Both the position numbers and the translations under genes were made by a program. The notes under the pieces are model-generated. The model saw only the letters and a program-made list of their open reading frames with translations. It was not told where the DNA came from and made no database searches. A stretch of DNA of 24,349 nt. Origin: an uncultured Lachnospiraceae bacterium. Lineage in GTDB: Bacteria > Bacillota > Clostridia > Lachnospirales > Lachnospiraceae. Positions 14,900-22,606 of this stretch are shown here, piece by piece. The stretch covers positions 1 through 24,349 of the forward strand of contig CAMAHO010000008.1 of NCBI GenBank assembly GCA_945834545.1, in the 5' to 3' direction. Position 1 is the first letter of the stretch. Each line of letters opens with the position of its first letter.

Positions 14900-17545
14900 T
14901 TACAGCTGTCCCTCCAATGCCGTTACGGCAGCTTTCATAGCTTCCAAAATGCCCTCCGGATTTTTCCCTCCGGCCTGGGCCATATTCGGACGTCCGCCGC
15001 CACCGCCGCCGACCATAGGAGCAATAGCTTTGATTAGGTTACCGGCATGAGCACCGGCCTTCACTGCGCTATCTGTGGCCATAGCAATCAGATTTACCTT
15101 ACCGTCAGCGGAAGAAGCTAATACTACAACGCCTTCTCCCAGCTTATCCTTTATCTGATCCCCCAGGTCTCGAAGGCCATTCATATCCAAGCCCTGGACA
15201 GATGTAGCTAACAGCTTAACGCCCTTGACTTCTACCACCTGGTCCATCACATCCTTAACAGAGTCCTTGGCCATCTTGCTCTTCAAAGACTCTAACTGGG
15301 AATTCAGTTCTTTGAGTTCCGTCTGCATATGGGAAATTCTGTCGGCAAGCATGGCCGGGCTTGTCTTTGCCATGTAAGCCGCTGCCTGTAATGTTTTCTC
15401 CAGATTTTTATAATACTCCATAACCTGGAAACCGGTGAGAGCTTCTATACGACGCACGCCTGCAGCCACACCGCTTTCCGAAAGGATCTTAAAGAATCCG
15501 ATGTCACCGGTATTCTTGACATGGGTACCGCCGCAAAGCTCCTTGGAAAAGTCAGAAACACTGACAACGCGCACGGTATCGCCATATTTCTCGCCAAACA
15601 GTGCCATTGCACCGGTCTGCTTTGCTTCCTCGATTGTCATAATCCGGGTGGTAACCTCAATTGCCTCCGCAATCTTTGCATTCACAATCTCCTCTACCTG
15701 CTCTAGCTCAGCTGCAGTCATTGCCTTACCATAACTAAAGTCAAAACGGGTTCGGGAAGCATCCTGGTAGGAGCCCTGCTGATGTACCGTCTCCCCCAGC
15801 ACCTGCTGCAAAGCAGCCTGCAAAAGATGTGTGGCGGTATGATTTCTGCAGGTACTGGAGTGTGTGGACACACAAACTTGCATAGTCACCTTATCTCCTA
15901 CCTTGATAGCCGTTTTGGCAGTTCCTGTATGACCCACACGGGAACCGGGAACCTTCACTGCTTCCGTTACCTCAAACACCTCTGAGCCGGCAACAAGAAT
16001 TGCTCCCTGGTCTCCCTTCTGACCACCCATAGTCGCATAGAAGGGGGTTTTGTCAGTCACTACGATACCGACCTGTCCTGCTTCCAAAGTATCTACCAGC
16101 TTCTCTCCGTCAGACAGAGCACAGACAACAGCCTCACAAGTAAGCATATCATAGCCCACATACTCCGTTACCACCGATTCCTCCAGACTGTCAAACACAC
16201 TGGCGGTAGACTTCTGGGAAAAGGCGGAATTCTCCCGTGCCAGTTCCTTTGCCTCCTGCATACACCTCTGGAAGGCATCCTCGTCCACCATTAGGCCTTC
16301 TTCCTCAGCCATTTCCACGGTTAATTCCAACGGGAAACCAAAGGTGTCATACAAACGGAAGGCTGATTTTCCGTCAATCACGGTTGCACTCTCGTTCTTC
16401 TTTTGCTCCAGAATCTTCTTATATTCCTTTAAGCCATTCTCAATGGTAGCTTCAAAGCGCTCAATTTCCTTCTCCAGCTCTGAGAGGATAAACTCTTTGT
16501 TTTCCACCAGAAGAGGATAGCTGTCATTGTAAATCTCATCGATATAGATGCTTGCTATCTCTCTGTACTGAGGCAGCTTTAAGCCCAACATACGCCCGTG
16601 TCTTACGGCACGACGAATCAATCTTCTAAGCACATACCCTGCACCGGTGTTGGAAGGCAAAAGTTTTGCCTTATCCCCGATTAACATCACGCCGGTTCTT
16701 AAGTGGTCGGCAATGATTCGCATAGACTTGGTCTGCTTCTCATCTGCCCCGTATTTAGCTCCGGCATTTTTCTCTATCTTAGCAATAATAGGTGCAAACA
16801 AATCTGTCTGATACACATCATCCAAGCCGTTTAAGAAGGCCAGATTTCGCTCAAGACCCCAGCCGGTATCCACATTTTTCTTTTCCAATGGAGTCAGATG
16901 ACCATCCTGATGCTTCTCGTACTGCATAAACACATCGTTGCCCACCTCTGTGTATTTTCCACAGTGGCAGCCGGGCTTACAGTCCGGTCCGCAGGGAGGT
17001 ACATCAGCGATATAGAACATTTCGGAATCCGGGCCGCAGGGACCATATTCCAGCCCCCACCAGTTGTCCTCCGCAGGAAGATAAAAGACATTCTCCTTCT
17101 TAAAGCCGGACTCTATTCTGTATTTTGCGCCTTCCTCATCTCTTGGCGCATTTTCATCTCCTTCAAAAACCGTGGCTGCCAGATGGTCTCTGTCAAACTG
17201 AAAGACCTCTGTAAGAAGCTCATAGCTCCACTGACATCTCTCCTTCTTAAAATAGTCCCCTAAGCTCCAGGAACCCATCATCTCAAAGAAGGTCAAATGA
17301 CTCTTATCACCCACACCATCAATATCATTTGTACGAACGCAGCCCTGTACATTGCAAAGTCTGGTTCCTAAAGGGTGCTTTTTGCCCAACAGATAGGGCA
17401 TAATGGGCTGCATACCGGCAACATTAAACATAGCACCAGTAGAGCCATCAGAGACCAGAGAAACAGCGCCCACATCCACGTGTCCTCTTTTTACATAGAA
17501 ATCTATCCATTCTTTTCTTAATTCTTTTGAAGTAATCTTTCTCAT
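14900..17545 (-). CDS. alaS: Alanine--tRNA ligase
   Basis: An 881-residue AlaRS of full length. The class II aminoacylation domain holds NVAGMQPIMPYLLG, CVRTNDIDGVGDKSHLTFFEMMGSWSLGDYF and NTGAGYVLRRLIRRAVRHGR. The editing domain keeps its zinc motifs HTATH and CGGTH. The C-terminal part ends in the glycine-rich VGGGGGGRPNMAQAGG of the C-Ala domain. The catalytic core differs from the common AlaRS (AGMQPIMPYLLG rather than AGMVQFKDYFLG). It also carries a Cys-rich insert, CGPDCKPGCHCGKYTEVGND, from residue 185, with Cys185, 189, 193 and 195. These fit a divergent AlaRS clade found in some Clostridia and candidate-phyla bacteria. AGGAG lies 6 bases before the ATG. It is 29 bases after glyQS and probably co-transcribed. 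Confidence 0.96.
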   Translation of the reverse strand: MRKITSKELRKEWIDFYVKRGHVDVGAVSLVSDGSTGAMFNVAGMQPIMPYLLGKKHPLGTRLCNVQGCVRTNDIDGVGDKSHLTFFEMMGSWSLGDYFKKERCQWSYELLTEVFQFDRDHLAATVFEGDENAPRDEEGAKYRIESGFKKENVFYLPAEDNWWGLEYGPCGPDSEMFYIADVPPCGPDCKPGCHCGKYTEVGNDVFMQYEKHQDGHLTPLEKKNVDTGWGLERNLAFLNGLDDVYQTDLFAPIIAKIEKNAGAKYGADEKQTKSMRIIADHLRTGVMLIGDKAKLLPSNTGAGYVLRRLIRRAVRHGRMLGLKLPQYREIASIYIDEIYNDSYPLLVENKEFILSELEKEIERFEATIENGLKEYKKILEQKKNESATVIDGKSAFRLYDTFGFPLELTVEMAEEEGLMVDEDAFQRCMQEAKELARENSAFSQKSTASVFDSLEESVVTEYVGYDMLTCEAVVCALSDGEKLVDTLEAGQVGIVVTDKTPFYATMGGQKGDQGAILVAGSEVFEVTEAVKVPGSRVGHTGTAKTAIKVGDKVTMQVCVSTHSSTCRNHTATHLLQAALQQVLGETVHQQGSYQDASRTRFDFSYGKAMTAAELEQVEEIVNAKIAEAIEVTTRIMTIEEAKQTGAMALFGEKYGDTVRVVSVSDFSKELCGGTHVKNTGDIGFFKILSESGVAAGVRRIEALTGFQVMEYYKNLEKTLQAAAYMAKTSPAMLADRISHMQTELKELNSQLESLKSKMAKDSVKDVMDQVVEVKGVKLLATSVQGLDMNGLRDLGDQIKDKLGEGVVVLASSADGKVNLIAMATDSAVKAGAHAGNLIKAIAPMVGGGGGGRPNMAQAGGKNPEGILEAMKAAVTALEGQL

Positions 17546-17574
17546 AGCAAGCTCCTAACATCCAATCTATCTGT

Positions 17575-18963
17575 TTAGAATGTAAACTTATCTGCAAAGT
17601 ATGCGTCTAAGTCCGCTATGGCAACTCTCTCCTGCTCCATGGAATCACGGAAACGAACTGTCACGCAGCCGTCTGTCTCAGATTCGAAGTCATAGGTGAT
17701 ACAGAAAGGAGTACCAATCTCATCCTGTCTTCTGTATCTCTTACCGATGTTCCCTCTGTCGTCAAATTCGCAGTTATACTTCTTGGAAAGCTCTGCGTAA
17801 ATCTTCTCTGCTCCCTCATTCAATTTCTTGGACAGCGGAAGCACGCCAATCTTAACCGGTGCCAGTGCCGGATGGAAATGAAGTACGGTTCTCACATCAC
17901 CGCCCTCAAGCTCCTCCTCATCATAGGCTGCGCACAAGAAGGCCAAAACCACACGGTCTGCGCCAAGAGAAGGCTCCACTACATAAGGAACATACTTCTC
18001 CTTCTTCTCATCATCGAAGTAGCTCATATCCTCACCGGACACATTCTGATGCTGGGTGAGGTCATAATCAGTACGGTCAGCGATTCCCCAAAGCTCGCCC
18101 CAGCCGAAGGGGAATAAAAACTCGATATCGGTTGTGCCCTTGCTATAGAAGCAAAGCTCCTCCGGACTGTGGTCACGAAGTCTGATTTCCTCCTCCTTCA
18201 TGCCAAGGGAGAATAACCAGTCACGACAGAAGGCTCTCCAATACTGGAACCATTCCATATCGGTACCGGGCTCACAGAAGAACTCCAATTCCATCTGTTC
18301 AAACTCTCTGGTACGGAAGGTAAAGTTACCGGGGGTAATCTCATTTCTAAAGGACTTTCCTATCTGGCCAATACCAAAGGGAATCTTCTTTCTGGAGGTT
18401 CTCTGTACATTCTTAAAGTTGACAAAGATACCTTGGGCGGTTTCCGGTCTCAAATATACTGTATTCTTTGCATCCTCGGTGACACCCTGGAAGGTCTTAA
18501 ACATAAGATTGAACTGTCTGATGTCTGTGAAATTGTGTTTTCCGCAGGAAGGACAGGGAATGTTTTTCTCCTCCACAAAATTCTTCATCTGCTCCTGAGA
18601 CCAGGCATCTACGCTTTCTGTAAGAGCAATGCCGTTCTCCTCGCAGAAATCTTCAATCAGCTTATCTGCACGGAATCTTTCCTTGCATTCCTTACAATCC
18701 ATCAAAGGATCGGAGAATCCGCCTAAATGTCCGGATGCAACCCAGGTCTGAGGGTTCATCAAAATGGCGCAGTCCACACCTACATTGTAAGGATTTTCCT
18801 GTACAAACTTCTGCCACCAGGCCTTCTTTACATTATTCTTTAATTCCACGCCTAAATTACCATAATCCCAGGTATTCGCAAGGCCTCCGTAAATCTCAGA
18901 GCCCGGGTAAACAAACCCTCTTGCCTTTGCCAATGCTACGATTTTCTCCATGGTCTTTTCCAT
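17575..18963 (-). CDS. glyQS: Glycine--tRNA ligase, dimeric single-chain type
   Basis: A 462-residue alpha2-type class II GlyRS that charges tRNA-Gly. The start is EKIVALAKARGFVYPGSEIYGG. Motif 2 is FRNEITPGNFTFRTREFEQMELEFF, motif 3 is PSLGADRVVLAFL, and AQGIFVNFKNV is typical of the family. Two Cys pairs, CKEC (around residue 90) and CPSC (around 137), fit a metal-binding insert. The C-terminal anticodon-binding domain begins near LAPVKIGVLPLS. AAAGGA lies 9-10 bases before the ATG. There is no T-box leader: the 106 bases upstream lack the T-box core AGGGTGGNACCGCG. Confidence 0.97.
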   Translation of the reverse strand: MEKTMEKIVALAKARGFVYPGSEIYGGLANTWDYGNLGVELKNNVKKAWWQKFVQENPYNVGVDCAILMNPQTWVASGHLGGFSDPLMDCKECKERFRADKLIEDFCEENGIALTESVDAWSQEQMKNFVEEKNIPCPSCGKHNFTDIRQFNLMFKTFQGVTEDAKNTVYLRPETAQGIFVNFKNVQRTSRKKIPFGIGQIGKSFRNEITPGNFTFRTREFEQMELEFFCEPGTDMEWFQYWRAFCRDWLFSLGMKEEEIRLRDHSPEELCFYSKGTTDIEFLFPFGWGELWGIADRTDYDLTQHQNVSGEDMSYFDDEKKEKYVPYVVEPSLGADRVVLAFLCAAYDEEELEGGDVRTVLHFHPALAPVKIGVLPLSKKLNEGAEKIYAELSKKYNCEFDDRGNIGKRYRRQDEIGTPFCITYDFESETDGCVTVRFRDSMEQERVAIADLDAYFADKFTF

Positions 18964-18982
18964 ACTTCCATTTCCTTTCTAC

Positions 18983-19010
18983 TTTATCCTTAATATGATA
19001 TTAGGGTCAA
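18983..19010 (-). promoter_or_regulatory. Weak candidate promoter for glyQS-alaS
   Basis: On the minus strand TTGACC (19010-19005), a 16-base spacer and GATAAA (18988-18983). The -35 is good, the -10 poor. The spacer holds a 13-bp perfect palindrome TAATAT-C-ATATTA (18991-19003). The leader would be only about 20 bases. Confidence 0.35.
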
Positions 19011-19067
19011 AAGTCCCTTATTATGATACCTACGGATTGTTTCGCACGACCTGCTCCCACAATCCTA
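19003..19067 (-). repeat. Structured intergenic element with two inverted repeats
   Basis: Between the lipoprotein gene and glyQS. Outer stem: GGATTGT (19034-19040) with ACAATCC (19059-19065), extended by two T-A pairs over a bulged C. An inner GCA/TGC stem caps a 5-base loop. A second imperfect palindrome, AGGG-N8-CCCT, lies at 19003-19018. There is no T run, so it is not a plain terminator. It may be a dispersed palindromic repeat or a small structured RNA; I recall similar intergenic sequences in Lachnospiraceae but cannot verify it. Confidence 0.4.
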
Positions 19068-19069
19068 CA

Positions 19070-19657
19070 TTACTTTATTACAATTGCAACCTTTTCGCCC
19101 TCTGGAAGCTCCGACAGGTCCACACTTCCGTCCTTTAAGACTGGGTAGGCACCTGAAATCCACTTTACCTTTCTCGGGGCATACAATTTCCTGGGTTGAT
19201 TGGTAATAATCACCGTGTTTTCCTCATATTCAGCCGGAATCCGGGATTCTCCCATAAGGTAGGTTCCCTCAGCCACGCTGCCGCAATACAGAACTGCCTC
19301 ATTATAATCTGCATAGGTGTGACAGCTTTGGTAAGTCATCTCTACTTTAGCTCGTCTAACCTGTCCCTCAGAGTTTAAGAGATTTACATTGGTAACCGTC
19401 ACGGGACCAGGTTTGATTTCTGAATGCTTTTGATTGTAGGTGGAAGCTTCGTCTTTCACAAAGGTTTCCAATTCCTTGATATCAAAATAGTCTTTATCAA
19501 AGTCCTCTACCAAGACTTCTCTGACAGTACCGTCTTCCGTAATGATAAGCATCTCCTCCTCAGGAGTTTCCGGCACCTTTGGCTCTCCACACCCCAAAAG
19601 TGTCCATATGCAGGTCACAAGGGTCAACAGAAGAACCCCTTTCTTCTTAAAAAACAT
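19070..19657 (-). CDS. Uncharacterised lipoprotein
   Basis: A 195-residue putative surface lipoprotein. MFFKKKGVLLLTLVTCIWTL is followed by LGC, a lipobox with the cysteine at residue 23. A Pro/Glu-rich spacer (EPKVPETPEEE) follows, then a mixed alpha/beta domain with DEASTYNQKHSEIKPGPVTV and EMTYQSCHTYADYNEAVLYCGS. I recognise no named family with certainty. I use the ATG at 19657 because GGGGAG lies exactly 7 bases before it; the frame is open much further up, but that part crosses the promoter. It has its own promoter and leader hairpin. Its position before glyQS gives no functional clue. Confidence 0.85.
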   Translation of the reverse strand: MFFKKKGVLLLTLVTCIWTLLGCGEPKVPETPEEEMLIITEDGTVREVLVEDFDKDYFDIKELETFVKDEASTYNQKHSEIKPGPVTVTNVNLLNSEGQVRRAKVEMTYQSCHTYADYNEAVLYCGSVAEGTYLMGESRIPAEYEENTVIITNQPRKLYAPRKVKWISGAYPVLKDGSVDLSELPEGEKVAIVIK

Positions 19658-19693
19658 AGGCATACTCCCCATCATATTTTCTGCACATAGAAA

Positions 19694-19727
19694 ATGCATT
19701 GACTGCACCTTTATGTCGTCAATGCAT
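19694..19727 (-). promoter_or_regulatory. Perfect 10-bp inverted repeat at the lipoprotein transcription start
   Basis: ATGCATTGAC (19694-19703) and GTCAATGCAT (19718-19727) flank a 14-base loop, followed on the minus strand by TTTTCT. It begins 4 bases after the -10 box, so most of the stem would be in the leader RNA. It could be an attenuator or a two-half-site operator overlapping +1. Confidence 0.6.
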
Positions 19728-19730
19728 ACT

Positions 19731-19759
19731 ATTATAACGAAATCCTGTTTGAATTTCAA
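19731..19759 (-). promoter_or_regulatory. Strong SigA-type promoter of the lipoprotein gene
   Basis: On the minus strand TTGAAA (19759-19754), a 17-base spacer and a perfect TATAAT (19736-19731). It lies between the recO 3' duplication and the inverted repeat, and 74 bases before the lipoprotein ATG. Confidence 0.85.
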
Positions 19760-19811
19760 CAGAGAGTTTTCAGAACTTCCAGACTCAAAGAGTTTTCAGA
19801 ACCTCCAGACT
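19760..19811 (-). repeat. 26-bp tandem duplication spanning the recO stop codon
   Basis: Two adjacent 26-base units, 19760-19785 and 19786-19811, match at 24 of 26 positions. The upstream unit encodes the recO C-terminus SLEVLKTL. The second lies mostly after the stop. As 26 is not a multiple of three, the duplication shifts frame and makes the TGA at the junction; without it recO would end one residue later (SLEVLKTLC). Confidence 0.9.
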
Positions 19812-20432
19812 CTTAAAAGGGTGATGTATATATCTTTGGGTCAACCCCTCCGTGATTCTAAGCAGCTCCTCCAACACCTCCTCCGATAAGGTAAAGGAAT
19901 ACAGCTTTTCGATGGAGGACTGCTCTATGTAGGACAGGGTATATACGGTTCCCTCCAGATAGCTTTTTGTCTCAGGCAATCCCGGATATTCACCGTTGAC
20001 CATAATTGCCTTACATTCGAATATAGCCCGAACCATTCTTCTGTCCAGAGAGGGATGGGTGAGAGCCCTCAGGGACTGATAGAGAAGCTTTAACAGCAGC
20101 TTCTCATCATTGTTTTCCCTTCCATAAAAGTCTGCAACCTCGGCAAAGTACATTCCGTAGCAGGCTCCTTCATAGTCCGTCCTTAATTCCTCAAAATACT
20201 GACTGATACTTGCTTCCACCACAGAATAGCTGTCCCTGCCCGGATACAGCTTGAATTCCCCAAAGGAAAGAGGGTTCGTGGCTGCCGCCAACTTACCCGA
20301 AGGCTTCCTTGCCCCTCTGGCAAAGGCACTGATCTTCCCCTTTTCCTTGGTCAACAAACAAAGACGCCTGTCATATTCTCCCACAGGCGTCTGCTTTAAT
20401 ACAATTGCGGTTACTGTAATGTATTCCTGCAT
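19785..20432 (-). CDS. recO: DNA repair protein RecO
   Basis: A 215-residue RecO, which anneals single strands and loads RecA with RecR. The N-terminal OB-fold is clear: VTAIVLKQTPVGEYDRRLCLLTKEKGKISAFARGARKPSGKLAAAT. The helical domain follows (ACYGMYFAEVADFYGRENND, LLKLLYQSLRAL). It is shorter than many RecO proteins (about 240-260), and the C-terminal CxxC zinc finger is replaced by FECKAIMVNGEYPGLPE and later residues without paired cysteines, as seen in some clostridial forms. The ATG at 20432 lies within the 3' end of the yqzL-like gene, with AAAGGA just before. Its 3' end carries the 26-bp duplication. Confidence 0.94.
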   Translation of the reverse strand: MQEYITVTAIVLKQTPVGEYDRRLCLLTKEKGKISAFARGARKPSGKLAAATNPLSFGEFKLYPGRDSYSVVEASISQYFEELRTDYEGACYGMYFAEVADFYGRENNDEKLLLKLLYQSLRALTHPSLDRRMVRAIFECKAIMVNGEYPGLPETKSYLEGTVYTLSYIEQSSIEKLYSFTLSEEVLEELLRITEGLTQRYIHHPFKSLEVLKTL

Positions 20433-20587
20433 ATATCCTTTCCTTTATGCTCCTCCCAAACTCCGGACAAGTTCTGTTCTGTTGCATTCTTGTCCTTCTC
20501 CTGTTTTGTTTGGACTTCTTTGTAGGCTAAATAATCTTCTACCTTTCCTGTATCTAAAAAGGATTTCCAATACCGGCTTACCTGCAT
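20411..20587 (-). CDS. YqzL-family small protein upstream of recO
   Basis: A 58-codon gene, easily missed by length cut-offs. It begins MQVSRYWKSFLDTGKVEDYL then AYKE, which fits the pattern W-x2-F-x2-TG-x-(V/I)-x2-YL-x2-KE of the YqzL family. Members are encoded between era and recO in Firmicutes; function is unknown. The C-terminal tail (from about residue 24) is charged and lacks family likeness, making this longer than the roughly 45-residue Bacillus protein. A perfect GGAGG lies 8 bases before the ATG. The last 22 bases overlap recO in another frame, so the two are probably translationally coupled. Confidence 0.82.
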   Translation of the reverse strand: MQVSRYWKSFLDTGKVEDYLAYKEVQTKQEKDKNATEQNLSGVWEEHKGKDICRNTLQ

Positions 20588-20645
20588 TTTTAGTTCCTCC
20601 CTAATCCGTTTGTTATGAAATTAGGGTTTGCAATTTACAGATAAT

Positions 20646-21566
20646 CTATTCGCTCTCTTTGCCTTCTTTCGGATTATAGCCAAAGTTTTTCATGAGGAAG
20701 TCACTGTCCCGCCAGTCCTTTTTTACCTTCACCCAAAGCTTTAAATTGACCTGCGTTTCCATCATATCTTCTATTTCCTTGCGTGCCTGACTCCCGATTT
20801 TTTTAAGCATCGCGCCTTGCCTTCCAATGATAATGCCTTTATGGGATTCTCTCTCGCACACGATGGTAGCATCAATGTGGCAGACACGACCGCCTTCCTT
20901 CATGCTGTCAATGCAAACTGCAATTCCGTGGGGAATCTCCTCCTCCAATAGTCTGAGGGCTTTCTCCCGAATCAGCTCCGCAACAATTTGACGCATTGGC
21001 TGATTTGTAATGGTATCCTCATCATAAAAGGGCTCCCCATAGGGCAGATATTTGAAAATACAATGTATCAGTTCCTCTGTATTGTTTCCCTTGAGGGCAG
21101 ATACCGGCACAATTTCCGCAAACTCATACTCCTTGCGGTATACATCAATGAACTTAAGAATTTCTTCTTTCTTGACCGTATCTGTCTTATTGATTACCAG
21201 AATGACGGGGGTTTTTACCTTGGCAAGCTTTTCTAAAATATGTCGCTCCCCTGCACCTATGTAATCCGTTGGCTCTACCAGCCAAAGAACCACATCCACC
21301 TCATTCAAGGTTTTTTCTGCCACCCCCACCATGTAATCTCCCAGCTTGTTTTTCGCCTTGTGGATTCCGGGAGTGTCCAGGAACACAATCTGTCCCTCTT
21401 CCAGGGTTAACACGGTCTGAATCTTGTTTCTGGTAGTCTGGGGTTTGTTGGACGTAATGGCTATCTTCTGCCCGATTAAACGATTCATCAAGGTGGATTT
21501 CCCTACATTGGGCCTGCCGATGAGGGTTACAAACCCTGATTTATAAGCTTTATTATTGTTGTCCAT
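20646..21566 (-). CDS. era: GTPase Era
   Basis: A 306-residue GTPase for 30S ribosomal subunit maturation. G1 is GRPNVGKST (residues 17-25), G2 is KPQTTRNKIQTV, G3 is DTPGIHKAKNKLGDYM, G4 is NKTD and G5 is VSALKG. The C-terminal KH domain binds 16S rRNA with HKGIIIGRQGAMLKKIGSQARKEIE. The length is normal. The start overlaps the DUF4349 gene's end by 14 bases. AGGAG is 12 bases upstream, a rather long spacing, so coupling to the upstream gene may help initiation. An in-frame yqzL and recO follow. Confidence 0.98.
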   Translation of the reverse strand: MDNNNKAYKSGFVTLIGRPNVGKSTLMNRLIGQKIAITSNKPQTTRNKIQTVLTLEEGQIVFLDTPGIHKAKNKLGDYMVGVAEKTLNEVDVVLWLVEPTDYIGAGERHILEKLAKVKTPVILVINKTDTVKKEEILKFIDVYRKEYEFAEIVPVSALKGNNTEELIHCIFKYLPYGEPFYDEDTITNQPMRQIVAELIREKALRLLEEEIPHGIAVCIDSMKEGGRVCHIDATIVCERESHKGIIIGRQGAMLKKIGSQARKEIEDMMETQVNLKLWVKVKKDWRDSDFLMKNFGYNPKEGKESE

Positions 21567-22575
21567 TCTGCGTCTGGTCTCCTATATGAGTATAATCTGG
21601 GCTCTGACCGTTCATAGTCGCAGCCTGATTGATCAGCTCTGCTTTCTTTTTTCTTCTGCGAAGGAAGAAGCGAACCACAAAGAATACCGCCACACCAAAT
21701 AAACAAATGAAAATCAGTCTGGGCAGGATAATCACGATATTGATGAAGAAATCCCGAATATCCAGGAACACGCCCTCCAGATTATTCATAAAGCCCTTGG
21801 ACATTCTTTCCCATGCGCTCTCCTGTACCTTCTCCTGAGGGGACAGCACCTCCACCTCTTCGATATGAATATCCACCGTGCTGTACTCCACCTGGTTGTC
21901 GTATGTACGAAGCCTGCTCTCAATGCTCTCGATTTCATAGCGCACTTCGGAAAGCCGTGCCTCTATGGTAATCATATCTTCCACCGTTTCTGACTGCTCC
22001 AGAAACTGCAGCAATCTCTTTTCCTCCGTGCGAAGCATCTCCTTGCGGCTGTTGATGTCCACATACTGTAGTGTCACATCCTCCACCTGCTCAGAACGCT
22101 GAGTGATGTTGCTGTTTTCTTCCACGCTGAGGGTGAAATCTTTTAGGTGTTCCACCGGAATTCTGGCGGTAATATCCGCATACCGATTGCTTCGATATTC
22201 CGAATATAAGCTGCCGTTGTAGCTGTTCATATTCTCGATATAACCGCCTAAGGCAGTTATCTTTTCCTGTAAAAGGGGCAACAGGGAATCAAATTCCTTA
22301 GTCTCTACGGAAAGGCTGACAGTCTTAATCAGTTTTCTTGCTGTGTTGTTTATGGCGCTGTCGTCAATTTCCTTCCCGTTCTCTACAGCGAAGCCTTCTG
22401 AGGTGTCATAATACTCTTCCTCCGCTGCCATCTCCGGCATTGCCATATCCATTGTCATACCAGTGGACTGTCCGTAGCCACCATCCTTTAGCGCACTGCC
22501 GCAGGCAGCAAAGCCAAATACCATGGCAAGCAATGCCGCTCCGAAAGCCAGTCTGCTACTACCGTTCTTTTTCAT
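21553..22575 (-). CDS. DUF4349 domain membrane lipoprotein
   Basis: A 340-residue predicted lipoprotein. A signal with lipobox FAAC (Cys25) is followed by a Met/Glu-rich low-complexity spacer (MTMDMAMPEMAAEEEYYD). The DUF4349 domain (ARKLIKTVSLSVETKEFDSL, ALGGYIENMNSY, YADITARIPVEHL) follows, with a coiled-coil at about 175-225 (RKEMLRTEEKRLLQFLEQSE; IEARLSEVRYEIESIESRL). A C-terminal membrane span (IVIILPRLIFICLFGVAVFFVV) is followed by RRRKKK. Function of the family is unknown. I start at the ATG at 22575, after GGAGG at 10 bases. An open TTG start at 22623 would overlap the upstream gene and spoil the signal. Confidence 0.9.
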   Translation of the reverse strand: MKKNGSSRLAFGAALLAMVFGFAACGSALKDGGYGQSTGMTMDMAMPEMAAEEEYYDTSEGFAVENGKEIDDSAINNTARKLIKTVSLSVETKEFDSLLPLLQEKITALGGYIENMNSYNGSLYSEYRSNRYADITARIPVEHLKDFTLSVEENSNITQRSEQVEDVTLQYVDINSRKEMLRTEEKRLLQFLEQSETVEDMITIEARLSEVRYEIESIESRLRTYDNQVEYSTVDIHIEEVEVLSPQEKVQESAWERMSKGFMNNLEGVFLDIRDFFINIVIILPRLIFICLFGVAVFFVVRFFLRRRKKKAELINQAATMNGQSPDYTHIGDQTQNGQQ

Positions 22576-22606
22576 AATCAAAATACCTCCCCTTCTCCCT
22601 TGCGGG

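Noticed and set aside
17546..17574. Separate alaS promoter or T-box
   Set aside because: Only 29 bases separate glyQS and alaS, enough for the ribosome binding site only.
18964..19069. T-box riboswitch before glyQS
   Set aside because: No T-box core (AGGGTGG-ACCGCG-like) and no terminator/antiterminator pair with a U run are present.
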